Notes: generated from the sequence alone by a model not told the origin. Shown: positions 39,137 through 48,603, counted from the stretch's first letter. The stretch is DNA of 64,000 nt from Microbacterium sufflavum (GCF_023101165.1 NZ_CP078076.1:2852001-2916000), one strand, 5' to 3'. Translations and numbers: made by a program.

Positions 39137-40875
39137 GCCGGACTCTCCTCGCGTCGCCGCGTGACGGATCCCGTGGTCCGCGCCTCGACGAAACGTCCAC
39201 CCCCGTCGCGCGTCGCAGCCTCCAGTCCGGCGGCACGCAACCTGCCCAGCACGGCGGGGACTTCTGCGGCGGATGCGCCACGCAGCTCCAGCACTCCGCC
39301 ATCGGACGGCCGCACCCGCAACCCGTGCTCCTCCGCCAGCCGTCCGATGAGGACGAGCTGGGCGCCGGACAGCTCCCCCGCGACAGCGAGGGTCACGCCG
39401 AGCACGGTCTCCCTGGTACGGGGGCGTCCGACCGGGCCCCGCTCGGGGACACCCCGTCGCCCTGAGCCGATCGCAACCGCTCCGGCGCGCGCGATGAGGC
39501 GCCGCGCGACCGCCCGTGCGCAGAACGCGCACTCCGCGCTTTCGGGGAACTCCGCAAGGCCGCTCAGGCCGTGCTCTCGTCGCTCCGTCACCGCCGTGAC
39601 CGGGGATGGCCCCGTGAGCAACGCATGACCGCAGGTCACATCGCTCTCGTGCTCGCGAAGCAGCTCGGACACCGCCCGCGCCCTAGCGCCGTCATCCGCG
39701 GCCGCGCGGAGGGTCGCGAGCCGGTCCTCGTCGCCGAGCACCGTCGCACCGAGCAGGACTCGTCCGTCCTCGGAGAGGAGGAGGTCGCCCGCGATCCGTC
39801 CCGGCGCGTCCGCCAGGGGGACGACGACTCCGACGGTTTCGCCGTCCGGCGACGACCGGAGATCCGTGAACTCGACGCCTCCCGCACGCACGATCGTCGT
39901 CAGCCACCGCGTCCGTGTCGTCGCCACGGCCTCCCGCATCCTGTCCGCCACGCGCCCGCCACCGCCCGGTGCCCGCGGGCCCGGCTCGTCGTCCGCCGCG
40001 ACAGCGACGCTCCCCACAGCCAGGATGTGCGGATCACTCGTGCGACCGTCGGCGTCGACGAGCACGCCGCCGCCCGGCACCACGGTGAGCCCCGCGTTCC
40101 GCGCGAGCTCGTCACGCGGGCGCACCGCGGGCGCGAACACGACCGCATCCGTCCGGGCGAAGGAACCGTCGTGGAATTCGATGCTCGCGACCGCGCCGGA
40201 CTCGTCCGCATCGATGCGGGTGACGCGCGTCGACCTCCGCACCGCGATCCCGCGCTCCCGCAGGAGTGCGTCGACTGCCGCCGAGGTGCGACGACCCGGA
40301 TCCGCGTGGTCCCCTCGTTCGTGCACGACCGCGACCTCGACTCCGCTCTCCGCGAGCGCGAGCGCGGCGGCGAACCCGCCCGGCCCGTCACCGACGACCG
40401 TCGCGCGCGGACGCCGCCACTGCTCGCCGCGCGGCGCGTGCACATGGGCTCGCAGCGCCGACGCATCCGCTGCGGACTGGAACGTGAAGCACCCGGGCAG
40501 TCCGGCCCCGTCGAGCGTCGGACGAACCGGGTGCCGCCCGGTCGCGAGGACGAGCACGTCGTACATGTACACGCGTCCGGAGCGGGTGCGGACGCGGCGG
40601 AGCTTCCGGTCGATCTTCCGCACCCGATCATCCCGGATCAGGCGCACGCGGTCGTCGCGGAACACCCCTCGGTCGAGGTCCAGGTCAGCGGGGTCGTCCC
40701 CCCGGACCAGTCGATACAACCGGGTGCGGTCGTACGGCAGGCGCCCCTCGTCGCCGATCACCGTGACCCGCACGTCGTCGCAGGGATCGCCCAGGAGGTG
40801 CGCCACGAACGCGTGCGCCGCGGGCCCCGCGCCGACGATCAGGACCTCCGTCCTCCGGGATGCGCTGTCGTCCAT
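39133..40875 (-). CDS. NirB-like FAD/NAD(P) oxidoreductase lacking the siroheme domain
   Basis: 580 residues from ATG 40875. FAD-binding GAGPAA at 15-20, ATGRHPVRP near 111 and a second dinucleotide site VVGDGPGGFAAALA near 160 give a pyridine nucleotide-disulphide reductase fold. Residues 410-455 look like a degraded BFD [2Fe-2S] domain with only C415, C449 and C452. Residues about 485-555 resemble the ferredoxin-like half domain of nitrite/sulfite reductases. No siroheme-cluster cysteines follow and no nirD is nearby, so it is unlikely to reduce nitrite. The long reading frame upstream of 40875 is antisense to the DUF349 gene and is excluded. Confidence 0.75.
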   Translation of the reverse strand: MDDSASRRTEVLIVGAGPAAHAFVAHLLGDPCDDVRVTVIGDEGRLPYDRTRLYRLVRGDDPADLDLDRGVFRDDRVRLIRDDRVRKIDRKLRRVRTRSGRVYMYDVLVLATGRHPVRPTLDGAGLPGCFTFQSAADASALRAHVHAPRGEQWRRPRATVVGDGPGGFAAALALAESGVEVAVVHERGDHADPGRRTSAAVDALLRERGIAVRRSTRVTRIDADESGAVASIEFHDGSFARTDAVVFAPAVRPRDELARNAGLTVVPGGGVLVDADGRTSDPHILAVGSVAVAADDEPGPRAPGGGGRVADRMREAVATTRTRWLTTIVRAGGVEFTDLRSSPDGETVGVVVPLADAPGRIAGDLLLSEDGRVLLGATVLGDEDRLATLRAAADDGARARAVSELLREHESDVTCGHALLTGPSPVTAVTERREHGLSGLAEFPESAECAFCARAVARRLIARAGAVAIGSGRRGVPERGPVGRPRTRETVLGVTLAVAGELSGAQLVLIGRLAEEHGLRVRPSDGGVLELRGASAAEVPAVLGRLRAAGLEAATRDGGGRFVEARTTGSVTRRREESPA

Positions 40876-41079
40876 GGACCTCCTGTCGACCTGCGGACCG
40901 TCGTGGGACGACGATAGGAGCGCCGTGTTACCCGGAGATGACGTCGCGTGTTTCGCGCGTCGAACGTTCTCCTCACAAATCGATAACGCGCCTTCGGCCT
41001 CACCCCGCAGCGCGGGTCGTACTAGGCTGAGCCTCGTCCTTTCCGCCTCCCGCGGCCCGACCGCGCAAGGAGAATCACC
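40876..41079. other. 204-bp divergent intergenic region
   Basis: Longest gap in the window, between the divergent NirB-like and DUF349 genes. It holds a CGTCGT-GGG-ACGACG inverted repeat at 40899-40913 and, on plus, TAGGCT (41023-41028), a possible -10 for the DUF349 gene. On minus, TATCGT (40917-40912) could serve the NirB-like gene and would lie inside the inverted repeat. No ORF with a usable start is seen. Confidence 0.4.
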
Positions 41080-42435
41080 GTGTCTGCCACCGAGCCCTCG
41101 AAGCCGACCCCGCCCATCCCCGCACCGCCCGCCGTGCCCATGCCCCGGAAGGCCCCGACGCCCGCCGCGGTCGCGCCCGCCGCACCGGCGACGCCCGCGC
41201 CCTCCGCCTCGGCGCTCGAATGGGGTCGCGTCTCCCACGATGGCACGGTCGAGGTCCGCGAGGGCGAGTCGTGGCGGGTGGTCGGCCAGTACCCCGACGG
41301 CACCCCGGAAGAGGCCCTCGCCTACTTCGTGCGCAAGTACGACGACATCGCCTTCAAGGTGCACGCGCTCGAGCAGCGCCATCAGGCCGGCGGCGCCTCG
41401 GCGAGCGACCTCGCGAAGCAGGCCTCGCACCTCATCGCCGAGGCGACGGATGCCGCAGCGGTCGGCGACCTCGCGGGACTGCGCGACCGGCTGAACGCCC
41501 TGACCGCCTCGCTCTCGGAGGCGACGGAGCAGGAGGCTCAGCAGGCCAGGGCGCTCGTGGAGCAGGCGGTCGCGGAGCGCACGGCCCTGGTGGAGCGCGC
41601 CGAGGCCATCGCCGCCCGCGACCTCAGCAAGGTGCAGTGGAAGCAGGTCACGGCCGAGCTCAACGAGCTGTTCGAGTCGTGGCAGGCACAGCAGCAGAAC
41701 GGTCCGCGCCTGTCGAAGAGCGTGTCGCAACAGCTCTGGAAGCGGTTCCGTGACGCCCGCTCGGTGGTCGACAAGCACCGGCGCGCCTTCTACTCCGAGC
41801 TCGACGAGACGCACAAGGCCGCACGCGACGCCAAGTCGCGGCTGGTCGAGCGCGCCGAGGCGCTCGCTCCCCGCGGCGTCGACGGCATCCCCGCGTACCG
41901 CACCCTGCTCGACGAGTGGAAGGCCGCCGGCCGTGCCGGGCGCAAGGCCGACGACGCGCTCTGGGCGCGGTTCAAGGCGGCCGGCGATGCGCTGTACGCC
42001 GCGCGGGCTGAGCAGGCCGCCGCGGAAGAGGCAGACTCCGCGCCCCGGATCGAGGCACGGCAGGCTCTTCTGGAGCAGGCGAAGGCCGTGGCCGACGAGT
42101 CGAACATCAAGCGTGCGCGGGCACTGCTCACCCGCATCCAGCGCGAGTGGGACGAGGTGGGCCGCATCTTCCCGCGCGAGAAGGAGCGCGCTCTCGACGA
42201 CAAGCTCCGGGTGATCGAGCAGGCGCTCAAGGCCCGCGAGGACGTCGACTGGAAGAAGAACAACCCCGAGACCAAGGCGCGCGCGAACGACATGAGCTCG
42301 CAGCTGCACGAGGCCATCGAGAAGCTCGAGGCCGAGCTGGCCGCCGCGGAGAAGTCGGGCGACACCAAGGCCGCCCAGACCGCGGCTGACGCGCTCGAAG
42401 CCCGCCGCGCCTGGCTCAACGCCCTGGGCGGCTGA
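41080..42435 (+). CDS. DUF349 coiled-coil protein
   Basis: 451 residues from GTG 41080, with AAGGAG 8-13 nt upstream. A Pro/Ala-rich N-terminal 45 residues precede a short conserved segment (WGRVSHDGTVEVREGESWR). The remainder is highly charged, mostly alpha-helical, with repeated DUF349 units marked by Trp-rich spacers (EWKAAGRAGRKADDALWARF, REWDEVGRIFPREKERALDD). Role unknown; such proteins are predicted to bind nucleic acid or act as scaffolds. In several actinobacteria it lies near rel, as here. Confidence 0.85.
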   Translation: MSATEPSKPTPPIPAPPAVPMPRKAPTPAAVAPAAPATPAPSASALEWGRVSHDGTVEVREGESWRVVGQYPDGTPEEALAYFVRKYDDIAFKVHALEQRHQAGGASASDLAKQASHLIAEATDAAAVGDLAGLRDRLNALTASLSEATEQEAQQARALVEQAVAERTALVERAEAIAARDLSKVQWKQVTAELNELFESWQAQQQNGPRLSKSVSQQLWKRFRDARSVVDKHRRAFYSELDETHKAARDAKSRLVERAEALAPRGVDGIPAYRTLLDEWKAAGRAGRKADDALWARFKAAGDALYAARAEQAAAEEADSAPRIEARQALLEQAKAVADESNIKRARALLTRIQREWDEVGRIFPREKERALDDKLRVIEQALKAREDVDWKKNNPETKARANDMSSQLHEAIEKLEAELAAAEKSGDTKAAQTAADALEARRAWLNALGG

Positions 42436-42496
42436 CGCTATCCACAACCCGCGACGACCGCCACAGGAGCGGGATGCGCTGCGCCACACTGGCGTG

Positions 42497-43048
42497 ATGC
42501 ATCCCGCTCTTCTGTATCTGCCCGGCGCGCGGCTGAGTCTGCCGGAGCTCGCCGCCGCTCGACTCGACGGCCACGTCGTCGACCTCGGCGAGGCGTACAT
42601 CCCGGCCGACCTCATCGAGGGTGCGGACGTGCGTGCCGCGTCGATCGGGCCTCTCGTGCAGGACGGCGCCGCGGCCTGCGGCCCGACTGCCGCATGGATC
42701 CACGGCGCCGGAGACGCACCGCCGCCCGTGCATCACGTGAAGCGGTGCGTCGAGCGTCGCGTGCGCCCGCGTACGAGTGCCCGCCTGGTCTTCCACGACA
42801 CCGTGCTCGCCGCCGCGGACGTCGTCGTGATCGGTGGCGTCGCCGTGTCGACGCCCGCGCGGACGATGGTCGACCTGGCGACGAGCCTGCATCGCGACCC
42901 CCGCGTGCTTCCCTGGATGGATGCCCTCGCCGTCGCCTGCCCGGCGGTGACCGCACAAGCCCTCGTCGAGCTGCGCGGGACCAGCCGTGTCCCGGGGAGC
43001 CGCGTCGGCATCGCCGCCCTCGAGCGGGTCGCGCTCAGGACGAGGTGA
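42497..43048 (+). CDS. AbiEi-like antitoxin/transcriptional regulator family protein
   Basis: 183 residues from ATG 42497. CGPTAAWIHGAGDAPPPVHHV and GVAVSTPARTMVDLA match the C-terminal core of the AbiEi-type family common in actinobacteria, and the N-terminus holds a short, degenerate helix-turn-helix-like stretch. No AbiEii nucleotidyltransferase toxin is adjacent, so it probably does not form a classical type IV toxin-antitoxin pair. CACACT lies exactly 6 nt before the ATG (leaderless-like). Its 3' end overlaps the convergent rel gene by 14 bp. Confidence 0.7.
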   Translation: MHPALLYLPGARLSLPELAAARLDGHVVDLGEAYIPADLIEGADVRAASIGPLVQDGAAACGPTAAWIHGAGDAPPPVHHVKRCVERRVRPRTSARLVFHDTVLAAADVVVIGGVAVSTPARTMVDLATSLHRDPRVLPWMDALAVACPAVTAQALVELRGTSRVPGSRVGIAALERVALRTR

Positions 43049-45287
43049 CGCGGTAGACGTCGTACACCGCGTCGATGCGCCGCACGGCGTTCAGCACGCG
43101 GTCCAGGTGCACGGCGTCGCCCATCTCGAACACGAAGCGGCTCAGCGCCAGGCGCTCATCGGTCGTGCTGACCGTGGCGGACAGGATGTTGACGTGGTGC
43201 TCGCTCAGCACTCGAGTGACATCCGACAGGAGCCCGGACCGGTCGAGCGCCTCGACCTGGATCTGCACGCGGAAGACGCTCTTGGTGGTCGGTGCCCAGG
43301 AGACCTCGACGAAGCGGTCCTGCTCGCCGCTCAGCGCCTTGACGTTGACGCAGTCGGCACGGTGGACCGAGACGCCGCTCCCCCGCGTGACGAAGCCCAC
43401 GATCGGGTCGCCCGGCACGGGGGTGCAGCACTTGGCGAGCTTGACGAGGATGTCGTTCGCACCGCGCACGAGCACCCCGGAGTCGCCGCCGCGCGGCTCC
43501 CTGGTCTGCACGCTGCCCGGCAGATCGATCGCCCCGGTCGTCGTGTCGTTCGCCGCCACCAGGGCGGTGACCTTCTCGAGCACGGACTGCGTGGACACGT
43601 GTCCCTCGCCGACAGCCGCGTAGAGCCCGGACACGTCTTCGTAGTGCAGCTGATGCGCGACCTCGGTGAACGAGTCCTGATTCATCAGGCGCTGCAGCGG
43701 CAGGTTCTGTCGGCGCATCGCCCGGGCGATCGCCTCCTTGCCCTGCTCGATCGCCTCCTCGCGACGCTCCTTCGTGAACCAGCCGCGGATCTTGTTCCGC
43801 GCCCGCGTGCTCTTGACGAAGCCGAGCCAGTCCTGGCTGGGGCCGGCGTCGGGGTTCTTCGACGTGAACACCTCGACGACGTCGCCGCTCTTGAGCTCCG
43901 ACTCGAGCGGCACGAGGCGGCCGTTGACCTTGGCGCCCATCGTGCGATGGCCGATCTCGGTGTGCACGGCGTAGGCGAAGTCGACGGGCGTCGCGCCGGC
44001 GGGAAGGCCGATGACCCGTCCCTTCGGCGTGAAGACGTAGACCTCCTTGGCTCCGATCTCGAAGCGCAGCGAGTCGAGGAACTCGCCGGGGTCCGCGGTC
44101 TCGGCCTGCCAGTCGGAGATGTGCGCGAGCCACGCCATGTCGGTGTCGGAGGCGCGGACCTCGGCCTTGCCGCCGCCGTTCATCCGCTCCTTGTACATCC
44201 AGTGCGCCGCGACGCCGTACTCCGCCTGCTGGTGCATCTCGTGCGTGCGGATCTGGATCTCCACCGTGCGACCTGCCGGGCCGATCACGGTCGTGTGCAG
44301 GGACTGATAGAGGTTGAACTTCGGGGTGGCGATGTAGTCCTTGAAGCGGCCGGGCAACGGCGTCCAGCGCGCGTGGATCGCGCCGAGCACGGCGTAGCAG
44401 TCGCGCACGGACGACACCAGCACGCGGATGCCGATGAGGTCGTAGATGTCGTCGAACTCGCGCCCCCGGATCACCATCTTCTGGTACACGGAGTAGAGCT
44501 GCTTCGGCCGGCCGACGACCTTGCCACGGATCCGCAGATCCCGCAGGTCCTCGTCGATCTCCTCGATCACCTGGCCGAGGTACTTCTCCCGCTGCGGTGT
44601 GCGCTGGGCGATCAGGCTGTGGATCTCGTTGTAGATCTTCGGGTGCAGCACCGCGAACGAGAGGTCTTCCAGCTCCGACTTGATGGCCTGGATACCGAGG
44701 CGGTTGGCCAGAGGCGCATAGATCTCCAGCGTCTCCTTCGCCTTCTTCGCCGCCTTCTCGGGCGGTACGAAGCCCCACGTGCGGGCGTTGTGCAGGCGGT
44801 CGGCGAGCTTGATCAGCAGCACGCGGATGTCCTTCGACATCGCCACGATCATCTTGCGGACCGTCTCCGCTTGCGCACTCTCGCCGTACTTGACCTTGTC
44901 GAGCTTGGTGACGCCGTCGACCAGCATCGCGACCTCGTCGCCGAATTCAGCGGTCAGGTCGGTCAGCGCGTAGCCGGTGTCCTCGACGGTGTCGTGCAGG
45001 AGGGCCGCGGCGATCGCGCGCGGGCCCAGGCCGAGCTCGGCGAGGATCTGCGCGACGGCCAGCGGGTGCGTGATGTACGGCTCGCCGCTCTGCCGCTTCT
45101 GCCCCTCGTGCTTCTCCTTCGCGACCGCGTAGGCCCGGGAGATGACGGAGAAGTCGCCCTTGGGATGATTCGCCCTGACCGTGCGGATCAGGTTGTCGAG
45201 ATCGTTGATGCGGGACGCGCGAGAGAAGATGCGGGGCACGAGCCGTCGCAGACTCGAACCCTGCGACGCCGTCTGCGGCTCCGCCAT
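43035..45287 (-). CDS. rel: bifunctional (p)ppGpp synthetase/hydrolase
   Basis: 750 residues. The HD hydrolase domain has ALLHDTVEDTGY and a DGVTKLDKV segment. The synthetase domain includes YDLIGIRVLVSSVRDCYAVLG and KFNLYQSLHTTVIGP. A TGS domain (VFTPKGRVIGLPAGATPVDFAYAVHT) and a C-terminal ACT domain (DRSGLLSDVTRVLSEHHVNI) complete a long RSH enzyme. Controls the stringent response. A TAGGAT -10 and GGAGG ribosome-binding site precede the ATG at 45287. Confidence 0.97.
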   Translation of the reverse strand: MAEPQTASQGSSLRRLVPRIFSRASRINDLDNLIRTVRANHPKGDFSVISRAYAVAKEKHEGQKRQSGEPYITHPLAVAQILAELGLGPRAIAAALLHDTVEDTGYALTDLTAEFGDEVAMLVDGVTKLDKVKYGESAQAETVRKMIVAMSKDIRVLLIKLADRLHNARTWGFVPPEKAAKKAKETLEIYAPLANRLGIQAIKSELEDLSFAVLHPKIYNEIHSLIAQRTPQREKYLGQVIEEIDEDLRDLRIRGKVVGRPKQLYSVYQKMVIRGREFDDIYDLIGIRVLVSSVRDCYAVLGAIHARWTPLPGRFKDYIATPKFNLYQSLHTTVIGPAGRTVEIQIRTHEMHQQAEYGVAAHWMYKERMNGGGKAEVRASDTDMAWLAHISDWQAETADPGEFLDSLRFEIGAKEVYVFTPKGRVIGLPAGATPVDFAYAVHTEIGHRTMGAKVNGRLVPLESELKSGDVVEVFTSKNPDAGPSQDWLGFVKSTRARNKIRGWFTKERREEAIEQGKEAIARAMRRQNLPLQRLMNQDSFTEVAHQLHYEDVSGLYAAVGEGHVSTQSVLEKVTALVAANDTTTGAIDLPGSVQTREPRGGDSGVLVRGANDILVKLAKCCTPVPGDPIVGFVTRGSGVSVHRADCVNVKALSGEQDRFVEVSWAPTTKSVFRVQIQVEALDRSGLLSDVTRVLSEHHVNILSATVSTTDERLALSRFVFEMGDAVHLDRVLNAVRRIDAVYDVYRVTSS

Positions 45288-45309
45288 CCACTCACCTCCG
45301 AATCAGACA

Positions 45310-45315
45310 ATCCTA
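45310..45315 (-). promoter_or_regulatory. candidate -10 box for rel
   Basis: TAGGAT on the minus strand, 22 nt before the rel ATG, leaving a short leader that contains GGAGGTGA. A GC-rich hairpin (45337-45351) just upstream may separate rel from secF. Confidence 0.5.
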
Positions 45316-45354
45316 CGCGTGCTGAGAGGGGGCGAGCCCCGCGCAGCGGGGGCG

Positions 45355-46344
45355 TCAGGCCTCGACGGCCGCCTTCTCGCGCGCCGCACGGATGCGGGCG
45401 TCGCGCTCCTTGATCTGCGGCTCGTTCTCGCGGAACAGCGAGTAGAGGGGTGCCGCGACGAACAGCGTCGAGTAGGTCGCCACGAGGATGCCGACGAAGA
45501 TCGAGAGCGAGATGTCGGTCAGCGTCTCCGCGCCCAGCCAGAACGCACCGATGAACAGGATCGCGCCCACCGGGAGCGCCGCCACGACCGAGGTGTTGAT
45601 CGATCGGATCAGCGTCTGGTTCACCGCAAGGTTGACCGACTCGCCGAATAGGCGCGCGGTCTTCTCCCCGTCCTCCGTCGTGTTCTCCCGGATCTTGTCG
45701 AACACCACGGTGGTGTCGTAGAGCGAGTACGCCAGGATCGTGAGGAACCCGATCACCGCCGCCGGGGAGATCTCGAAACCGGCCAGGGCGTACACGCCCA
45801 CCGTGATCACGAGCACGTCGAGCAGCCCGATGATCGCTGCGGCCGACATCTTCCAGGTGCGGAAGTAGATCGCCAGGATCAGGAAGGTCAGCGCGAGGAA
45901 GATCGCCAGACCCCACAGGGACTGCCGCGTCACGCTCTCACCCCACGCGGGACCGATGAACGAGGAGGTCACCGCGTCGGGCTCCACCTCGTACGCGTCG
46001 GCGAGAGCGCCGGCGACCTGCTGCGTCTCCGCCGCCGTCATCTGGTCGGTCTGGACTCGGATGTCCTGGTCGTTCACGATGACGACCTTGGTCGCGGCGC
46101 CGGGCACCACGGACTGCACGGCCTCGCTCGCGGTGTCCTGATTCAGCGTGGCCGGGGCGTTCACCGTGAACTGCGACCCGCCCGTGAACTCGATCGAGAA
46201 CTGGATGGGACGGAACAGCGGCACGAGCGCGGACCCCACGACCAGCGCGATCGCGATGATGAACCACAGCCGACGGCGTCCGACGAACGGGAAGGAGGTC
46301 TTTCCCGTGTAGAGGTTGTTACCGAACTCGTTCATGGAAGCCAT
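45355..46344 (-). CDS. secF: protein translocase subunit SecF
   Basis: 329 residues. Six-helix RND-like partner of SecD that pulls secreted proteins across using the proton motive force. IQFSIEFTGGSQF is the conserved first periplasmic motif; YSLYDTTVVFDKIRENT is the TM4 Asp-containing signature. The start overlaps secD (TGATG). Confidence 0.96.
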   Translation of the reverse strand: MASMNEFGNNLYTGKTSFPFVGRRRLWFIIAIALVVGSALVPLFRPIQFSIEFTGGSQFTVNAPATLNQDTASEAVQSVVPGAATKVVIVNDQDIRVQTDQMTAAETQQVAGALADAYEVEPDAVTSSFIGPAWGESVTRQSLWGLAIFLALTFLILAIYFRTWKMSAAAIIGLLDVLVITVGVYALAGFEISPAAVIGFLTILAYSLYDTTVVFDKIRENTTEDGEKTARLFGESVNLAVNQTLIRSINTSVVAALPVGAILFIGAFWLGAETLTDISLSIFVGILVATYSTLFVAAPLYSLFRENEPQIKERDARIRAAREKAAVEA

Positions 46345-48074
46345 CAGGCGTCTCCCTCGCTTCCGCCCTTGGTCTGTTTCTCCGCGGCGAGGGCCTCGGC
46401 ACGCTTGCGCTCGGCGATGGTCTGACGGCGGTCCGCCTCACCGCGTGAGCGCGCGTTCTTCGCGCCGCGACCTGCCGATGCCGTCGCCACCTCGCGGTAC
46501 TGCGACCGGCTCCGGTACACGGCGCCGAGTGCCGCCGGGTCGAGCCCGGAGAGCTTGTGGCCGCCGCCGAAGAAGCGCGTCCGCGCGAGGAGCTGCATCA
46601 CCGGGTGAGTGAAGATGACGAAGATCATCACGTCGATGACGGTGGTCAGGCCGAGCGTGAACGCGAAGCCCTTCACCGTGGAGTCCGCGAGGATGTAGAG
46701 CACGACGGCCGCGAGGATGTTGATCGACTTCGAGATGTAGATCGTGCGCTTCGCGCGACCCCATCCGTCCTCGACCGCCGCCGTGATCGACTTGCCGTCG
46801 CGCAGCTCGTCTCGGATCCGCTCGAAGTAGACGATGAACGAGTCGGCCGTGAAACCGATCGACACGATCAGACCCGCGACGCCCGCGAGCGACAGGCGGA
46901 ACCCGATGCGCCACGCGAGGATGCAGATCACGATGTACGTCAGCACCGCCATCACCGCGATCGACGCGATGATCACCGTCCCGAGAGCGCGGTACGACAG
47001 CAAGGAGTAGACCGCGACCAGCGCCAGGCCGATCAGACCCGCGATGAGCCCGATCTGGAGCTGCTGGGTGCCGAGGGTCGCGGAGATCGTGTCGGAGCTC
47101 TGCACCTCGAAGCTCAACGGCAGCGCACCGAACTTGAGCTGATCCGCGAGCGTCGTCGCGCTCTCCTGAGTGAAGCTGCCGGAGATGCTGGGACGGCCGT
47201 CGAGGATCACGCCGTTCATCCGCGGCGCACTGATCACGTCGCCGTCGAGCACGAACGCGAACTGGTCGCGCGGCGACAGACCGTCGATGCGGTTCTGGTT
47301 GAGGCGCGTGCTGACCTTGCCGAACGCGTCCGCGCCATCGCCGTTCATCGTGAGCTGCACGATCCAGGCGCCGCTCTTGGGGTCGCGGCCTGCCGACGCG
47401 TCGGTGATCGCGCGTCCGTCGAGCTCCATCGGGCCGAGGAGGAACTTCTGGGTGTCGTCCGGGGAGCAGGCGATGACCGGCTCGTCCTTCGGCGCACGCG
47501 ACGGATCGTTGTCGGGGTTGGCGCAGTCGTACGCCTGGAACTCCGCGGCCAGCTTCTCGGTCACCCACGACAGATCGCTCGCGTCGGTCGGCTCCGCCGT
47601 CGGAGTGGCGTTCAGGCCGGGGTCGGGGCTCGGGAACGGCGTGGAGTTGCCGTCGTCGCCCACGAACTCGGTGCTCGCGGCCGTCGTGTACAGGACCGGA
47701 CGGAACTCGAGCTGTGCGCTGGACTGGATGCGCTCCCTGGTCTGCTCGTCGGCCTCACCCGGGATCTGGACGACGATGTTGCGGCCGCCCTCCGTGGTGA
47801 TGTCGGCCTCGGCGACACCCGAAGCATCCACGCGCTGGCGGATGATCGCCGCGGCCTGGTCGAGCTGCTCCTGTGACGGCGCTGCGCCGTCCTCGGTCTC
47901 GGCGCTGAGGATGATCTGCGTGCCGCCCTGCAGGTCGAGCGCCAGTTCCGGCGCCCACGAACTCTGCTTGAAGACGTACACACCCAGCGCGTTGATGCCG
48001 AAGAGCACGCCCGTCACGAGGAGCAGGCCGAGGAGGACCCGCCAGGCGTGACGGACAGGTGAAGATGAAGCCAC
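46344..48074 (-). CDS. secD: protein translocase subunit SecD
   Basis: 576 residues. TM1, then ELALDLQGGTQIIL (D1 motif), a ~150-residue actinobacterial Pro/Asp-rich insertion in the extracytoplasmic P1 region, the second half with DGDVISAPRMNGVI, and a five-helix C-terminal bundle with GFTADSFIVYFERIRDE. The C-terminal cytoplasmic tail is basic and charged. GTG start at 48074, 55 bp after yajC. Confidence 0.96.
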   Translation of the reverse strand: MASSSPVRHAWRVLLGLLLVTGVLFGINALGVYVFKQSSWAPELALDLQGGTQIILSAETEDGAAPSQEQLDQAAAIIRQRVDASGVAEADITTEGGRNIVVQIPGEADEQTRERIQSSAQLEFRPVLYTTAASTEFVGDDGNSTPFPSPDPGLNATPTAEPTDASDLSWVTEKLAAEFQAYDCANPDNDPSRAPKDEPVIACSPDDTQKFLLGPMELDGRAITDASAGRDPKSGAWIVQLTMNGDGADAFGKVSTRLNQNRIDGLSPRDQFAFVLDGDVISAPRMNGVILDGRPSISGSFTQESATTLADQLKFGALPLSFEVQSSDTISATLGTQQLQIGLIAGLIGLALVAVYSLLSYRALGTVIIASIAVMAVLTYIVICILAWRIGFRLSLAGVAGLIVSIGFTADSFIVYFERIRDELRDGKSITAAVEDGWGRAKRTIYISKSINILAAVVLYILADSTVKGFAFTLGLTTVIDVMIFVIFTHPVMQLLARTRFFGGGHKLSGLDPAALGAVYRSRSQYREVATASAGRGAKNARSRGEADRRQTIAERKRAEALAAEKQTKGGSEGDA

Positions 48075-48129
48075 GTGTGTTCAGCTTTCTGGGAGGACGA
48101 TGATCCGAGCGACCACGAGGGCCGCTGTC

Positions 48130-48531
48130 TTACTTGTCGTCGGCGTCCCGCTCGAGACGGGCGCGGGTCTCCTCCGGCGTCTCCGCCGTGGGGGCGGCGG
48201 GCTCGTCGACGATGTGGTCATCCACGCCGTCCACGGGCGCCTCAACGATAGCGTCCTTCGGCTCGACGATGCGCAGGATCGCCTGGCTGTGCACCTCGAT
48301 GACGGTGCCCGGGGCGATCTCCACGAGGGCCGGCGCGTCCAGGTCGTCCGGGTCGAACGCCACGATCGTGCCGTAGATGCCGCCCTGCAGCAGGACCTTG
48401 GCGCCGGGAACCGTCTTGGTGGCCTTCTCCTCCTGCTCGGCCTTCATCTGCCTCGTCCGCTTGCGCGTGTTGAAGATCATGAAGATCAGGAGCACGGCCA
48501 GAAGGCCGAAGAGCACGAATTCCATGGGCAT
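48130..48531 (-). CDS. yajC: preprotein translocase subunit YajC
   Basis: 133 residues. One transmembrane helix (about 3-19) then NTRKRTRQMKAEQ and GAKVLLQGGIYGTIVAFD, the typical YajC core. An acidic C-terminal tail is extended relative to enterobacteria. First gene of yajC-secD-secF, downstream of ruvB with a 72-bp gap. Confidence 0.94.
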   Translation of the reverse strand: MPMEFVLFGLLAVLLIFMIFNTRKRTRQMKAEQEEKATKTVPGAKVLLQGGIYGTIVAFDPDDLDAPALVEIAPGTVIEVHSQAILRIVEPKDAIVEAPVDGVDDHIVDEPAAPTAETPEETRARLERDADDK

Positions 48532-48603
48532 GGGGAAGCGCCTTTCTCAGGTGCACGCACCAGCCATTGGGCGCACAGAGGTATCGGGGGAAGCCTTCAG
48601 CGA

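Noticed and set aside
40927..40954. GTTAC and GTTTC half-sites resembling a GlnR nitrogen-control box upstream of the NirB-like gene
   Set aside because: The spacing between the two elements (18 nt) does not fit the usual 6-nt arrangement, and the middle elements are missing.
40876..42615. Upstream extension of the NirB-like reading frame into the DUF349 region
   Set aside because: The extension is antisense to the clear DUF349 gene and has no domain. ATG 40875 directly precedes the FAD motif.
42497..43048. Complete type IV AbiE toxin-antitoxin system
   Set aside because: No AbiEii-like nucleotidyltransferase gene is adjacent; the next genes are rel and DUF349.
45336..45353. Intrinsic terminator between secF and rel
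   Set aside because: CCCCGC-GCA-GCGGGG is a short GC hairpin but has no following T-run, so I mention it only as a possible separator.
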